Origin: Bradyrhizobium sp. BTAi1
GTDB lineage: Bacteria > Pseudomonadota > Alphaproteobacteria > Rhizobiales > Xanthobacteraceae
Direction: 5' to 3'
Assembly (NCBI RefSeq): GCF_000015165.1
Contig: NC_009485.1
Span: 5,289,501-5,353,500, forward strand
DNA length: 64,000 nucleotides
In this document: positions 55,617 through 64,000 of the stretch, piece by piece
Position numbering within the stretch: the first letter of the stretch is position 1
Layout of the letters: each line of letters begins with the position of its first letter
Notes under the pieces: generated by a model
Database searches by the model: none
Seen by the model: the letters and a program-made list of their open reading frames with translations, nothing else
What the model was told of the DNA's origin: nothing
Made by a program: the position numbers and the translations under genes

Positions 55617-55731
55617 CGTAGCCCGGACGGGCGCAGCGACATCCGGGTTCTCCGACACAGTTCGTGAGACTCCGCATGTCGCTGGCCCCGCCGCGCGTCC
55701 CGCGCGCCGGCTGTCGCTTATGCGGGCTACG
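55617..55731. repeat. Dispersed inverted repeat, family B, copy 3
   Basis: Outer arms CGTAGCCCG (from 55617) and GCGGGCTACG (ends 55731). It contains CGACATCCGGGTTCTCCGAC and the block CCCGCGCGCCGGCTGTC also seen in copy 1. It lies directly after the stop of the peptide-transporter ATPase gene. Confidence 0.9.
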
Positions 55732-55734
55732 CAA

Positions 55735-56708
55735 CTACGTCGCATTCTCCAGATGACACGCCACCCACTGGTCCTCGCCCTTCAGCCGCAGCTCCGGCGC
55801 TTCCACGCGGCAGCGGTCGAAGGCCAGCGGGCAGCGGGTGTGGAAGCGGCAGCCTTTGGGTGGGTTGACGGGGCTGGGCACGTCGCCTTTGAGGATGATC
55901 GGGGTGCGCTCGGCGCCGGGTTCGGGGATCGGCACGGCTGAGAGCAGCGCCTTGGTGTAGGGATGGCCGGGCGAGGCAAAGATCTGGCGGCGCGGCGCGA
56001 TCTCGACGATCTTGCCGAGATACATCACGGCGACGCGGTGCGTCATGTGCTCGACGATGGCGAGGTCGTGGCTGATGAACAGCAGCGCCAACCCGAACTC
56101 GCGCTGCAGGTCCTGCAGCAAATTGACGATCTGCGCCTTGACGGAGACGTCGAGCGCGGACACCGCCTCGTCGCAGACGATCAAATCGGGCTTGGCGGCG
56201 AGCGCGCGGGCGATGCCGATGCGCTGGCGCTGGCCCCCGGAGAATTCGTGCGGGCGTCGGTTCACCGCGTCGCGCGGCAGCCGGACGATCTCCATCAGTT
56301 CGGCAATGCGCGCATCGCGCTCGGCAGCGTCCTTGGCGAGGCCGAAATTGTTGATCGGCTCGGCCAGGATGTCGCGGATCCGCATCCGCGGGTTGAGGCT
56401 GGAGAACGGATCCTGGAACACCACCTGCACGCGGCGGCGCATCTCGCGCAGCCGATGCGGGCCGAGATCGTCGATGCGCAGGCCGTCGAGCACGATCTGG
56501 CCGGCGGTGATGTCGAACAGCCTGAGGATGGCGCGGCCGACGGTCGACTTGCCGCAGCCGGACTCGCCGACCAGCGACAACGTCTCGCCGCGCGCGATCT
56601 CGAACGATACGCCGTCGACCGCATGCACCTTGCTTTTGGTGCGGCCGAACAGGCCGCCCGAGATCGGGAAGTGCTTCTTGAGGTCGTTGACCTGGAGCAG
56701 CGGCATGG

Positions 56709-56712
<4 letters not shown>
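55735..56712 (-). CDS. Peptide ABC transporter ATPase (DppF/OppF type)
   Basis: Cytoplasmic ATPase of 325 residues. Walker A GESGCGKST near residue 55, signature SGGQRQRIGIARALA near 160, Walker B LIVCDEAVSALD near 183. The C-terminal oligopeptide-transporter extension (NPPKGCRFHTRCPLAFDRC) carries the cysteine cluster typical of this family, which can hold an iron-sulfur centre. Its ATG overlaps the stop of the companion ATPase by 4 nt. It is the last gene of the importer operon. Confidence 0.93.
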
Positions 56713-57698
<986 letters not shown>

Positions 57699-57727
57699 TT
57701 ACAGGTGCTCCTGGCCGTAGGTTGGGG

Positions 57728-57806
57728 CCTCATGGTTCGAGACGCGCCGCGCATTGCGGCTGATCAGTCTCACGATCAGCCCGGCGCGGCGCTCCTCACC
57801 ATGAGG
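57728..57806. repeat. Inverted repeat with CCTCATGGT ends
   Basis: CCTCATGGT (57728-57736) and ACCATGAGG (57798-57806) are perfect reverse complements. Inner GGCTGATCAG and CTGATCGTGAG-like stretches add partial pairing. It is located just upstream of the DppD-type gene start. Confidence 0.7.
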
Positions 57807-57894
57807 GGCAAAAGCCGAGGCACTGCACACCGGACTACGAACACGCCGAGAGGCGTGTTCGTGGAGAGGGTCTGGTTTCGCATCCGGTCTGTCC

Positions 57895-57972
57895 GTCATT
57901 GCGAGCGCAGCGAAGCAATCCAGGATCCCACCGTGGAAAGACGCTGGATTGCTTCGCTGCGCTCGCAATGAC
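57895..57972. repeat. Dispersed inverted repeat, family A
   Basis: Starts GTCATTGCGAGCGCAGCGAA and ends CTGCGCTCGCAATGAC. It is located inside the peptide transporter operon, where the transcript would fold into a long stem that could stabilise the permease part of the mRNA. Confidence 0.93.
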
Positions 57973-58180
57973 GGAGGGAGCAGTCTTGGCGCATTTGCGT
58001 GCGGTGGGGAGGACGGTCTTGAAGAGGCATGGTTCTCACCATGTGAACTCAATTGCGGAACGGGTGCTTTGCGGCCGCCAGGGACAACGCTTTCCCCCCT
58101 CCCCTCGAGGAGCTCGCCGAAGGCGAGCGTCTCGAAGGGCGAGGCCCCAACTCGGGCGTCAACTTTTGAAATCACCCCAC

Positions 58181-59098
58181 TCATGGGCTCTTCGCCATGC
58201 GCGGATCGAGCGCGTCGCGGAGGCCGTCGCCGACGAGGTTGACGGCGAGCACGGTTACCGAGAGGAACGCGGCCGGGAAGAACACGATGTAGGGCTTGAC
58301 CTGCCACAGCGCGCGGCCCTCGGCCATGATGTTGCCCCAGGACGGAATCGTCGGCGGCGTGCCGGCGCCGATGAAGGACAGGATGGCCTCGGTGATCATG
58401 GCGCTGGCGCAGATATAGGTCGCCTGCACCAGCATCGGCGCCATCGTGTTGGGCAGGATGTGGCGCAGGATCACCATCGGCGTGCGCGTGCCCGAGGCCA
58501 CCGCGCCGTCGACATAAGGCTGCTCGCGCAACGACAGCACCACGCCGCGGACGAGCCGCGCGACGCGCGGAATCTCGGCGATGGTGATGGCGAGGATCAC
58601 GTTGCCGACGCTGCCGCGCGTGAGCGCCATCAGCGCCACCGCGAGCAAAATCGGCGGGATCGACATCAGCCCGTCCATGCAGCGCATCAGGACGCCATCG
58701 GCCCAGCGCACGAAGCCGGCGACAAGGCCGATCGAGAGTCCGATCAGCGAGGCCGCGAGCGCCACCGCCAACCCCACCGTGAGCGAGACGCGGGTGCCGT
58801 AGAGCACGCGCGAATAGATGTCACGACCGAGCGCGTCGGTGCCGAACCAGAAATCCGCCGACGGCAGCCGCGTGCGCTTGGCCGGCGCGATCGCGGTGGG
58901 ATCGACGGTGAACAGAAACGGCGCAAACACGCCGATGATGACGAGCAGCAGCAGCAGCGCGCCGCCGATCGCCACCGTCGGATGGTTGCGGAGGAAGCCG
59001 ATCGTGCCGCGCCGGATCTTCGGCGCGGCCATCAGGTCCGGCAGGCGGGGCGCGACGACGAGGCCCGGCGGCGGCGATGTTGTGGTCGTGGCGGTCAA
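58181..59098 (-). CDS. Peptide ABC transporter permease (DppC/OppC type)
   Basis: Inner-membrane permease of 305 residues. The N-terminal region (RRGTIGFLRNHPTVAIGGALLLLLVIIGVFAPFLF) gives membrane helix 1 after a cytoplasmic lead, and the OppC-type N-terminal domain is present. The ATPase-coupling EAA motif lies near AVASGTRTPMVILRHILPNTMAPML. The C-terminus is GDGLRDALDPRMAKSP. The ATG overlaps the stop of the partner permease by 4 nt. Confidence 0.93.
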   Translation of the reverse strand: MTATTTTSPPPGLVVAPRLPDLMAAPKIRRGTIGFLRNHPTVAIGGALLLLLVIIGVFAPFLFTVDPTAIAPAKRTRLPSADFWFGTDALGRDIYSRVLYGTRVSLTVGLAVALAASLIGLSIGLVAGFVRWADGVLMRCMDGLMSIPPILLAVALMALTRGSVGNVILAITIAEIPRVARLVRGVVLSLREQPYVDGAVASGTRTPMVILRHILPNTMAPMLVQATYICASAMITEAILSFIGAGTPPTIPSWGNIMAEGRALWQVKPYIVFFPAAFLSVTVLAVNLVGDGLRDALDPRMAKSP

Positions 59099-60036
59099 TA
59101 GCGGATCCTCGGGTCGACCAATGTGTAGGTGACGTCGATCAGGAGATTGACGAGCACGTAGACGAAGCTGAACAGCAGCACGATGCCCTGGATCACCGGA
59201 TAGTCACGGCGCAGGATGGCGTCGATGGTGAGCCGGCCGAGGCCGGGAATGGCGAACACGCTCTCGGTGACGACGGCGCCGCCGATCAAGAGCGCAATGC
59301 CGATGCCGACGACGGTGACGATCGGCACCGCGGCGTTCTTCAGCGCGTGGATGAACAGGATACCGCCCTGCCCGAGCCCCTTGGCGCGCGCGGTGCGGAT
59401 ATAGTCCTGCTGCAGCACTTCGAGCATCGCGGCGCGGGTGATGCGCGCGATCAGCGCGATGTAGACGCAGCCGAGCGCCACCGCCGGCAGGATCAGGTTC
59501 TGCAGCCAGGGCCAGAACCCCTGCGCAAGCGGCGTGTAGCCCTGCACCGGCAGCAGGTCGAACTTCAACGCAAACACATAAGCGAGGATGTAGCCGACCA
59601 CGAACACCGGCACCGAGAAGCCGAACACGGCGAACGCCATGATCACGCGATCGATCCAGGTGCCCGCCTTCCACGCCGCGATGACGCCGAGCGGTACCGC
59701 GATGAGGATGGTCAGGACCAGGGTGACCATCATCAGCGACAGGGTCGGCTCGATGCGCTGGGCGATCATCGCCGACACTGGAAGATTGGTGAAGATCGAG
59801 GTGCCCAGATCGAAATGCAGCAGGCGCCAGACCCAGCTGCCGAACTGGACCAGGAAGGGCTGGTCCAGTCCGAGATTGGCTCTGATGCGCTCGACGTCGG
59901 CCGGGCTCGCCTGGTCGCCGGCGATGACAACGGCCGGATCGCCCGGCGCGATGTACAGCAGGCTGAAGACGAACAGCGCGACAATCGCCATCACTGGCAA
60001 GGTCGACAGGACTCGTCGAAGCGCATAAGCGAGCAT
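59095..60036 (-). CDS. Peptide ABC transporter permease (DppB/OppB type)
   Basis: Inner-membrane permease of 313 residues, starting MLAYALRRVLSTLPVMAIVALFVFSLLYIAPGDP, the standard DppB N-terminus with helix 1. The EAA loop reads RAKGLGQGGILFIHALKNAAVPIV near residue 215. The C-terminus ends VDPRIRY, another family hallmark. It is 91 nt downstream of the solute-binding protein and overlaps the next permease by 4 nt. Confidence 0.94.
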   Translation of the reverse strand: MLAYALRRVLSTLPVMAIVALFVFSLLYIAPGDPAVVIAGDQASPADVERIRANLGLDQPFLVQFGSWVWRLLHFDLGTSIFTNLPVSAMIAQRIEPTLSLMMVTLVLTILIAVPLGVIAAWKAGTWIDRVIMAFAVFGFSVPVFVVGYILAYVFALKFDLLPVQGYTPLAQGFWPWLQNLILPAVALGCVYIALIARITRAAMLEVLQQDYIRTARAKGLGQGGILFIHALKNAAVPIVTVVGIGIALLIGGAVVTESVFAIPGLGRLTIDAILRRDYPVIQGIVLLFSFVYVLVNLLIDVTYTLVDPRIRY

Positions 60037-60127
60037 CAGATGTCTTTCACCTTGCGCATGATCTCCGCAACGAGCGCCATCGGCGCTCGTCGCGAGGACA
60101 ACCGGTTCCCACTTTCCGGATCATGCG

Positions 60128-61732
60128 TTATGCGGTCTTCGACACGCCCCAGAACAGCGGGATCGGCCCCTTGGTCACGCCGGAGACGTTTTTGCGCCAC
60201 GCGGTGTAGCCGAGGAAGAAGCCGGTGGGTGCGAACACAACGTCGTCGATCGCGGCCTTGTTGATGCGCGCGGCGACCGCCTTCTCCTCGTCCAGCGACT
60301 TGGCGTTGAACCAGTTGGTGATCTCCGTCTCGACCGGCTCGCTGGTCGGCCAGCCGAACCAGGCCTTGTCGCCATTGGCGCGCAGCGCGTTGTAGGCCGC
60401 CGGGTTGATGCAGTCCGCGCCGGCGTGCCAGGTGTGGAACATGTGCCAGCCGCCTTGCGCGGGCGGCGTCTTCTGGGCGCGGCGGGCGCCGACCGTGCCC
60501 CAATCGGTGGCGACAAAGTCGACATTCATGCCGAGCTTCTTGAGCAGATCGGCCGTGACATCGCCGAAGGCCTTGGTGATCGGCTGGTCCTGCGCCACCA
60601 CGCAGGTGATCGGCTCACCCTTGTAGCCGGCTTCCTCGAGCAGCTTCTTCGCCGCCACCAGATCGCGCTTGCCTTTCAGGATCTCGCCGCCGGCCTCGGT
60701 GTAGAGCGGCGTGCCCGGCGTGAAGAAGCCCGGCAGCGGCTTCCACAGCGAGTTGTCGTCGCCGACCAGCGCGCGCATGTAATCTTCCTGGCTCATCGCC
60801 ATCAGGATGGCCTGGCGCGCCTTCACATTGTTGAACGGCGCATGCAGATGATTGATGCGGAACGCGCCGACATTGCCCAGGGGATCGCCGATGTCGACGC
60901 CGATGTTCTTGTTGCCCTTCAGGACCGGCACCAGATCGGTGATCGGGTTCTCCCACCAATCGACCTCACCATTCTGCAGCGCGGCAGCAGCGGTCGCCGG
61001 ATCCGGCATGATCACCCATTCGACGCGATCGACCAGCACCTGCTTGCCGCCGGCGAGCCATACCGGTTTCTCCTGGCGCGGCACGTAGTCGGTGAACTTC
61101 TCGAACACGGCCTTGGCGCCCGGCACCCATTCGCCCTTGACGAATTTGAACGGGCCAGAGCCGACATATTCGGTCATCTGTTTGAACGGATCGGTCTGCG
61201 CGATGCGCTCGGGCATGATGAAGGCGCAGGGCGCATTGCCCTTGCCGAGTGCGAACAGCATCTTCGGATAAGGCTGCTTCAGGACCCATTTGAAGGTCTT
61301 GTCGTCGACCGCGGTGAGCTCGTTCTGCAGCGCCTTGAGCATCAGGCCCATCGGGTCGCGCGCCGACCAGCGTGTCAGGCTGGCCACGACGTCCTTGGCG
61401 AGCACCGGCGTGCCGTCATGGAATTTCAGCCCCGGGCGCAGCTTGAAGGTCCAGGTCAGGCCGTCGGAGGAGACTTCTTCCGATTCCACCATCTGGCGCT
61501 GCGGCACGAACTGGTCGTCGATGCCATACAGCGTGTCCCACACCATCGCCGCCGCGTTGCGCACGACATATTGCGTGCCCCAGATCGGATCGAAATTGGC
61601 GAGATTGGCCTGCGGCACAAAGCGCAGGGTGCGAGCGGCAGCGCCTTGCGCGATCGCCGGCGCCGCGAAGCCGCCGGTCAGAGCGAGGCCACCCGCGCCC
61701 GCCAACCCCTTCAATACCGTTCTGCGATCCAT
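60128..61732 (-). CDS. Family 5 extracellular solute-binding protein (peptide/opine/amide type)
   Basis: Periplasmic receptor of 534 residues. The start MDRRTVLKGLAGAGG is chosen over an upstream frame because it gives a twin-arginine-like signal peptide (RRTVLKG, hydrophobic core, cleavage expected after AIAQGA near residue 32). The SBP_bac_5 domain begins RTLRFVPQANLANFDPIWGTQYVVRNAAAMVWDTLYG and includes LTWTFKLRPGLKFHDGTPV. Tat export implies folding in the cytoplasm. It is the first transporter gene of the operon, downstream of an amidohydrolase, so the ligand may be a carbamoyl or amide compound; that is inference. Confidence 0.92.
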   Translation of the reverse strand: MDRRTVLKGLAGAGGLALTGGFAAPAIAQGAAARTLRFVPQANLANFDPIWGTQYVVRNAAAMVWDTLYGIDDQFVPQRQMVESEEVSSDGLTWTFKLRPGLKFHDGTPVLAKDVVASLTRWSARDPMGLMLKALQNELTAVDDKTFKWVLKQPYPKMLFALGKGNAPCAFIMPERIAQTDPFKQMTEYVGSGPFKFVKGEWVPGAKAVFEKFTDYVPRQEKPVWLAGGKQVLVDRVEWVIMPDPATAAAALQNGEVDWWENPITDLVPVLKGNKNIGVDIGDPLGNVGAFRINHLHAPFNNVKARQAILMAMSQEDYMRALVGDDNSLWKPLPGFFTPGTPLYTEAGGEILKGKRDLVAAKKLLEEAGYKGEPITCVVAQDQPITKAFGDVTADLLKKLGMNVDFVATDWGTVGARRAQKTPPAQGGWHMFHTWHAGADCINPAAYNALRANGDKAWFGWPTSEPVETEITNWFNAKSLDEEKAVAARINKAAIDDVVFAPTGFFLGYTAWRKNVSGVTKGPIPLFWGVSKTA

Positions 61733-61857
61733 GTTCTCTCCTGATGCAACTGATGCAACGTGCCTGAGTTCAACTGCCGAAAATGTAAGCAAGGCCCATG
61801 CCATGCGCCCGGAGTGCATTCATTTGAACGCAAATGAGGCATGGGGTGCAAGGATGT

Positions 61858-61941
61858 CGTAGCCCGGGCGAGCGCAGCGACCCCGGGTTCTCAAGTACAG
61901 CTCGTGTAAACCCGCATGTCGCTGCGCTCATGCGGGCTACG
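61858..61941. repeat. Dispersed inverted repeat, family B, copy 4
   Basis: Outer arms CGTAGCCCG (from 61858) and GCGGGCTACG (ends 61941), with CCCGGGTTCTC inside and CCCGCATGTCGCTGCGCTCA. It is shorter than the other copies. It lies between the amidohydrolase and the solute-binding protein genes. Confidence 0.85.
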
Positions 61942-61969
61942 GCACTGTGCCGTGCAGCAACATCGCCCA

Positions 61970-62926
61970 TCACGGCTTCCGCACCGGCGCGCCATCGGCC
62001 ATCCGCGTCGTGCCCCTGCGCTCGACGATCATGCGATAGGCCTGCGGCTGGCGATGGACGTCGAAATTGAAGATCGTCTGCTTATAGGAGTTGCACAGAT
62101 CGAGGTCGCAGCGCGCCAGCGCGATCTCGTCGCCCTTGGTGGCGCATGCGGCCACGATCTCGCCGGAGGGTGCGATGATGCAGCTGCCGGCGATGTGGTC
62201 GACGCCTTCCTCGATGCCGCCCTTGGCGACGCCGATCACCCAGGTGCCGTTCTGATAGGCACCGGACTGCATCACGAGGCGATTGTGGAACAGCGAGAGG
62301 TCGTCATGCTCCGGCGCCGGCGGATTGTGCACCGGCGTGTTGTAGCCGATCAGCACCATCTCGACGCCCTGCAGCCCCATCACGCGATAGGTCTCGGGCC
62401 AGCGGCGGTCGTTGCAGATCGCCATGCCGATCACGCCGCCGAACGCATCGGTAACGCCGAAGGCCTTGCCGGGCTCGAAATAGCGCTTCTCGAGATGCTG
62501 GAACTTGCGCCACGGCTCGTGCTCGGCATGCCCGGGCAGATGCACCTTGCGGTATTTCGCGACGATCTGGCCGGACTTGTCGACCAGAATCGCGGTGTTG
62601 TAGCGATGCACGACGCCGTCCTCGACCGCGAGCTCGGCATAGCCTAAGCAAAAGCCGATGCGCAGCTCGTTTGCGAGTGCGAACAGCGCCTGCGTCTCCG
62701 GCCCCGGCATCTCGCGCTCGAAATACGAGTCGATCTCGGCCTGATCGGCCATGTACCAGCGCGGGAAGAAGGTCGTGAGCGCGAGCTCGGGATAGACGAT
62801 GAGGTCGCAGCCATTGGCGTGCGCCTGGCGCATCAACGCCGTCAGCCGCCTGACCACCGCGTGGCGCGGCTCGCTCCTGGCGATGGGGCCGAGCTGGCCG
62901 ATGGCGACGTTGACAAAGCGCGGCAT
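61970..62926 (-). CDS. Nitrilase-superfamily amidohydrolase, N-carbamoyl-D-amino-acid hydrolase-like
   Basis: Carbon-nitrogen hydrolase of 318 residues. The start MPRFVNVAIGQLGPIARSEP is used; the upstream frame is spurious. The catalytic triad falls at Glu47 (YPELALTTFF), Lys127 (KYRKVHLPG) and Cys171 (AICNDRRWPE). These positions and the sequence around them match what I recall of Agrobacterium N-carbamoyl-D-amino-acid amidohydrolase (Glu47, Lys127, Cys172). The expected reaction is hydrolysis of an N-carbamoyl amino acid or a related ureido compound to the amine, CO2 and ammonia. No hydantoinase or racemase is seen. It lies upstream of a peptide-type importer and downstream of an aldehyde dehydrogenase on the same strand. 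Confidence 0.9.
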   Translation of the reverse strand: MPRFVNVAIGQLGPIARSEPRHAVVRRLTALMRQAHANGCDLIVYPELALTTFFPRWYMADQAEIDSYFEREMPGPETQALFALANELRIGFCLGYAELAVEDGVVHRYNTAILVDKSGQIVAKYRKVHLPGHAEHEPWRKFQHLEKRYFEPGKAFGVTDAFGGVIGMAICNDRRWPETYRVMGLQGVEMVLIGYNTPVHNPPAPEHDDLSLFHNRLVMQSGAYQNGTWVIGVAKGGIEEGVDHIAGSCIIAPSGEIVAACATKGDEIALARCDLDLCNSYKQTIFNFDVHRQPQAYRMIVERRGTTRMADGAPVRKP

Positions 62927-63019
62927 GATCCGTTCCTTATTCCGGAACTCAATTGTCGTGATGTGGGCGCGCAGCTCTTGCACTGATCATGCCATGGAGC
63001 GGCGCCCGCGCAAGCCGTC

Positions 63020-64000
63020 TCATTCGCGCAGGCCCGGCGCGTAGCCGAACGCCACCGCCGGCTCCGCCGCGGTCTCGACCCATACGCTCTTCACCTGCGT
63101 ATATTCATACAGCGCCTCGACGCCGGAGGAGCGGCCGTGACCGCTGTGATTGTAGCCACCGAAGGGTGAGGCGACGTTGATCGTCTTGTAGGAGTTGATC
63201 CAGAACGTGCCGGCTTTGACCTGTGCGGCCACGCGATGTGCGCGCGCGACATCCGTCGTCCACACCGCGCCGGCGAGGCCGAACTCGCTGTCATTGGCGA
63301 TGGCGATCGCCTCCTCTTCGGTCTCGAAGCGGATCGCGGCGACGACGGGGCCGAACACTTCCTTGCGCGCGATGCCCATCGTGTTGGTGACGTTCTTGAG
63401 CACGGTCGGCCTCACGTAGTAGCCGCCGGGCGTGCTCTCACCATTGCTGCCGGCCACGATCTCGGCGCCCTCGTCCGCGCCCTCGCGGATCAACGACAGC
63501 ACGTGATCATATTGCTTGGCATTGTTGATGGGACCGATCTCCGTCTCGGCCGACAGCGGATCGCCGCATTTGATCTTGGCCGCGCCCTGCGCGACCAGAT
63601 CGACGAAGCGGTCATAGACCGCGCTCTGCACCAGCAGCCGGGAGCCCGCAACGCAGCTCTGCCCGGCGCCGCCGAAGATCGCCGCCTGCGCGCCGATGGC
63701 GGCGCGTTCGAGATCGGCATCGGCGAACACGATATTGGCCGACTTGCCGCCGAGCTCGAGCACCGACGGCAACAGCCGCCGCGCCGCAGCCTCGCCGATC
63801 AGCCGCCCTGTCGGCACCGAGCCGACGAACACCACCTTCTTGACCGCCGGCTGCGCCAGTGCCGCCTGCCCCGTGCTGTGACCGAAGCCGGCGAGCACGT
63901 TGACGACGCCCTTCGGCAGGCCCGCGCGCTCGGCGATCAGCGCCAGCGCCAGCGAGGTCAGCGGCGTCAGCTCCGAGGGCTTGAGGATGACCGCATTGCC
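63020..64000 (-). CDS. Aldehyde dehydrogenase, C-terminal part (runs off the window)
   Basis: NAD(P)-dependent aldehyde dehydrogenase; the N-terminus lies beyond the end of the window. The frame is open to the edge, where it reads NAVILKPSELTPLTS. The visible part has KKVVFVGSVPTGR (cofactor loop), LELGGKSANIVF with the general-base Glu, and GQSCVAGSR with the catalytic Cys. Further motifs are KEVFGPVVAAIRFE and the C-terminal FGGYNHSGHGRSSG. The substrate could be the aldehyde derived from a product of the neighbouring amidohydrolase; that is inference from 93-nt spacing and shared strand. Confidence 0.95.
   Translation of the reverse strand, partial: GNAVILKPSELTPLTSLALALIAERAGLPKGVVNVLAGFGHSTGQAALAQPAVKKVVFVGSVPTGRLIGEAAARRLLPSVLELGGKSANIVFADADLERAAIGAQAAIFGGAGQSCVAGSRLLVQSAVYDRFVDLVAQGAAKIKCGDPLSAETEIGPINNAKQYDHVLSLIREGADEGAEIVAGSNGESTPGGYYVRPTVLKNVTNTMGIARKEVFGPVVAAIRFETEEEAIAIANDSEFGLAGAVWTTDVARAHRVAAQVKAGTFWINSYKTINVASPFGGYNHSGHGRSSGVEALYEYTQVKSVWVETAAEPAVAFGYAPGLRE

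Larger units (their letters stand above)
54932..55734. other. Repeat-rich gene-free stretch
   Basis: 803 nt without a supported gene, between the CsaA-like gene and the end of the peptide transporter operon. It contains a family-A repeat (55437-55510) and a family-B repeat (55617-55731). The frame 54843-55562 crosses the csaA start and a repeat and is not credible. The part 55000-55430 shows nothing I recognise. Confidence 0.55.
57699..58180. other. Repeat-rich gap inside the peptide transporter operon
   Basis: 482 nt between the second permease and the first ATPase gene of one operon. It holds two inverted repeats (57728-57806 and 57895-57972). A third candidate is around 58105-58140, where CCTCGAGGAGCTCGCCGAAG is followed by a partly complementary stretch. 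Nothing coding is supported. Confidence 0.6.

Overview
The window looks like the chromosome of an alphaproteobacterium close to Bradyrhizobium or Rhodopseudomonas. The reasons are the high-GC codon use, the protein sequences of the ribosomal and RNA polymerase genes, the many acyl-CoA and ABC-transport genes, and dense families of short dispersed inverted repeats. The genus is an inference from memory of these families, not a search result.

Positions 1-24720 hold the core transcription and translation block, all on the minus strand: secE-nusG-rplK-rplA-rplJ-rplL-rpoB-rpoC, then rpsL-rpsG-fusA-tuf. Foreign-looking neighbours interrupt it twice. A D-2-hydroxyacid dehydrogenase lies between rplA and rplJ. 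Three genes lie between rpoC and rpsL: an FAD oxidoreductase, an ABC exporter with very acidic tails, and an FAD amine-oxidase/methyltransferase fusion. In this group tRNA-Trp usually sits directly upstream of secE. Here the tRNA-Trp gene (32226-32301) is separated from secE by about 7.5 kb.

Positions 25140-32127 fill that gap. They hold a branched-chain-type substrate-binding protein, a MarR regulator with a perfect palindromic operator, and a plus-strand operon of enoyl-CoA hydratase, ADP-forming acyl-CoA synthetase, a thiolase-like protein without the usual catalytic cysteine, and a DUF35 protein. I read the operon as a side-chain-shortening module for an aromatic or other bulky carboxylate, perhaps by retro-aldol cleavage.

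Positions 32451-46358 are accessory metabolism: a serine hydrolase, two SDRs, a histidine phosphatase, two APH-type phosphotransferases, a NIPSNAP protein, an acyl-CoA dehydrogenase divergent from a TetR regulator with a clear operator, and a class III CoA-transferase. Two insertion sequences lie here. One is an IS110-family element with a structured leader. The other is an IS481-family element with 18-bp perfect ends and a 4-bp target duplication that cuts a dispersed repeat in two.

Positions 46491-54931 hold a chemoreceptor, a Ser-rich protein with a duplicated module, an NrtR-like Nudix regulator divergent from an SPFH + NAD-kinase-like gene pair, a GH13 enzyme and a CsaA-like protein. Positions 55735-64000 hold a complete dipeptide-type ABC importer running with an N-carbamoyl-D-amino-acid-hydrolase-like amidase and an aldehyde dehydrogenase that leaves the window. 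No rRNA genes, CRISPR arrays or prophage genes were seen.
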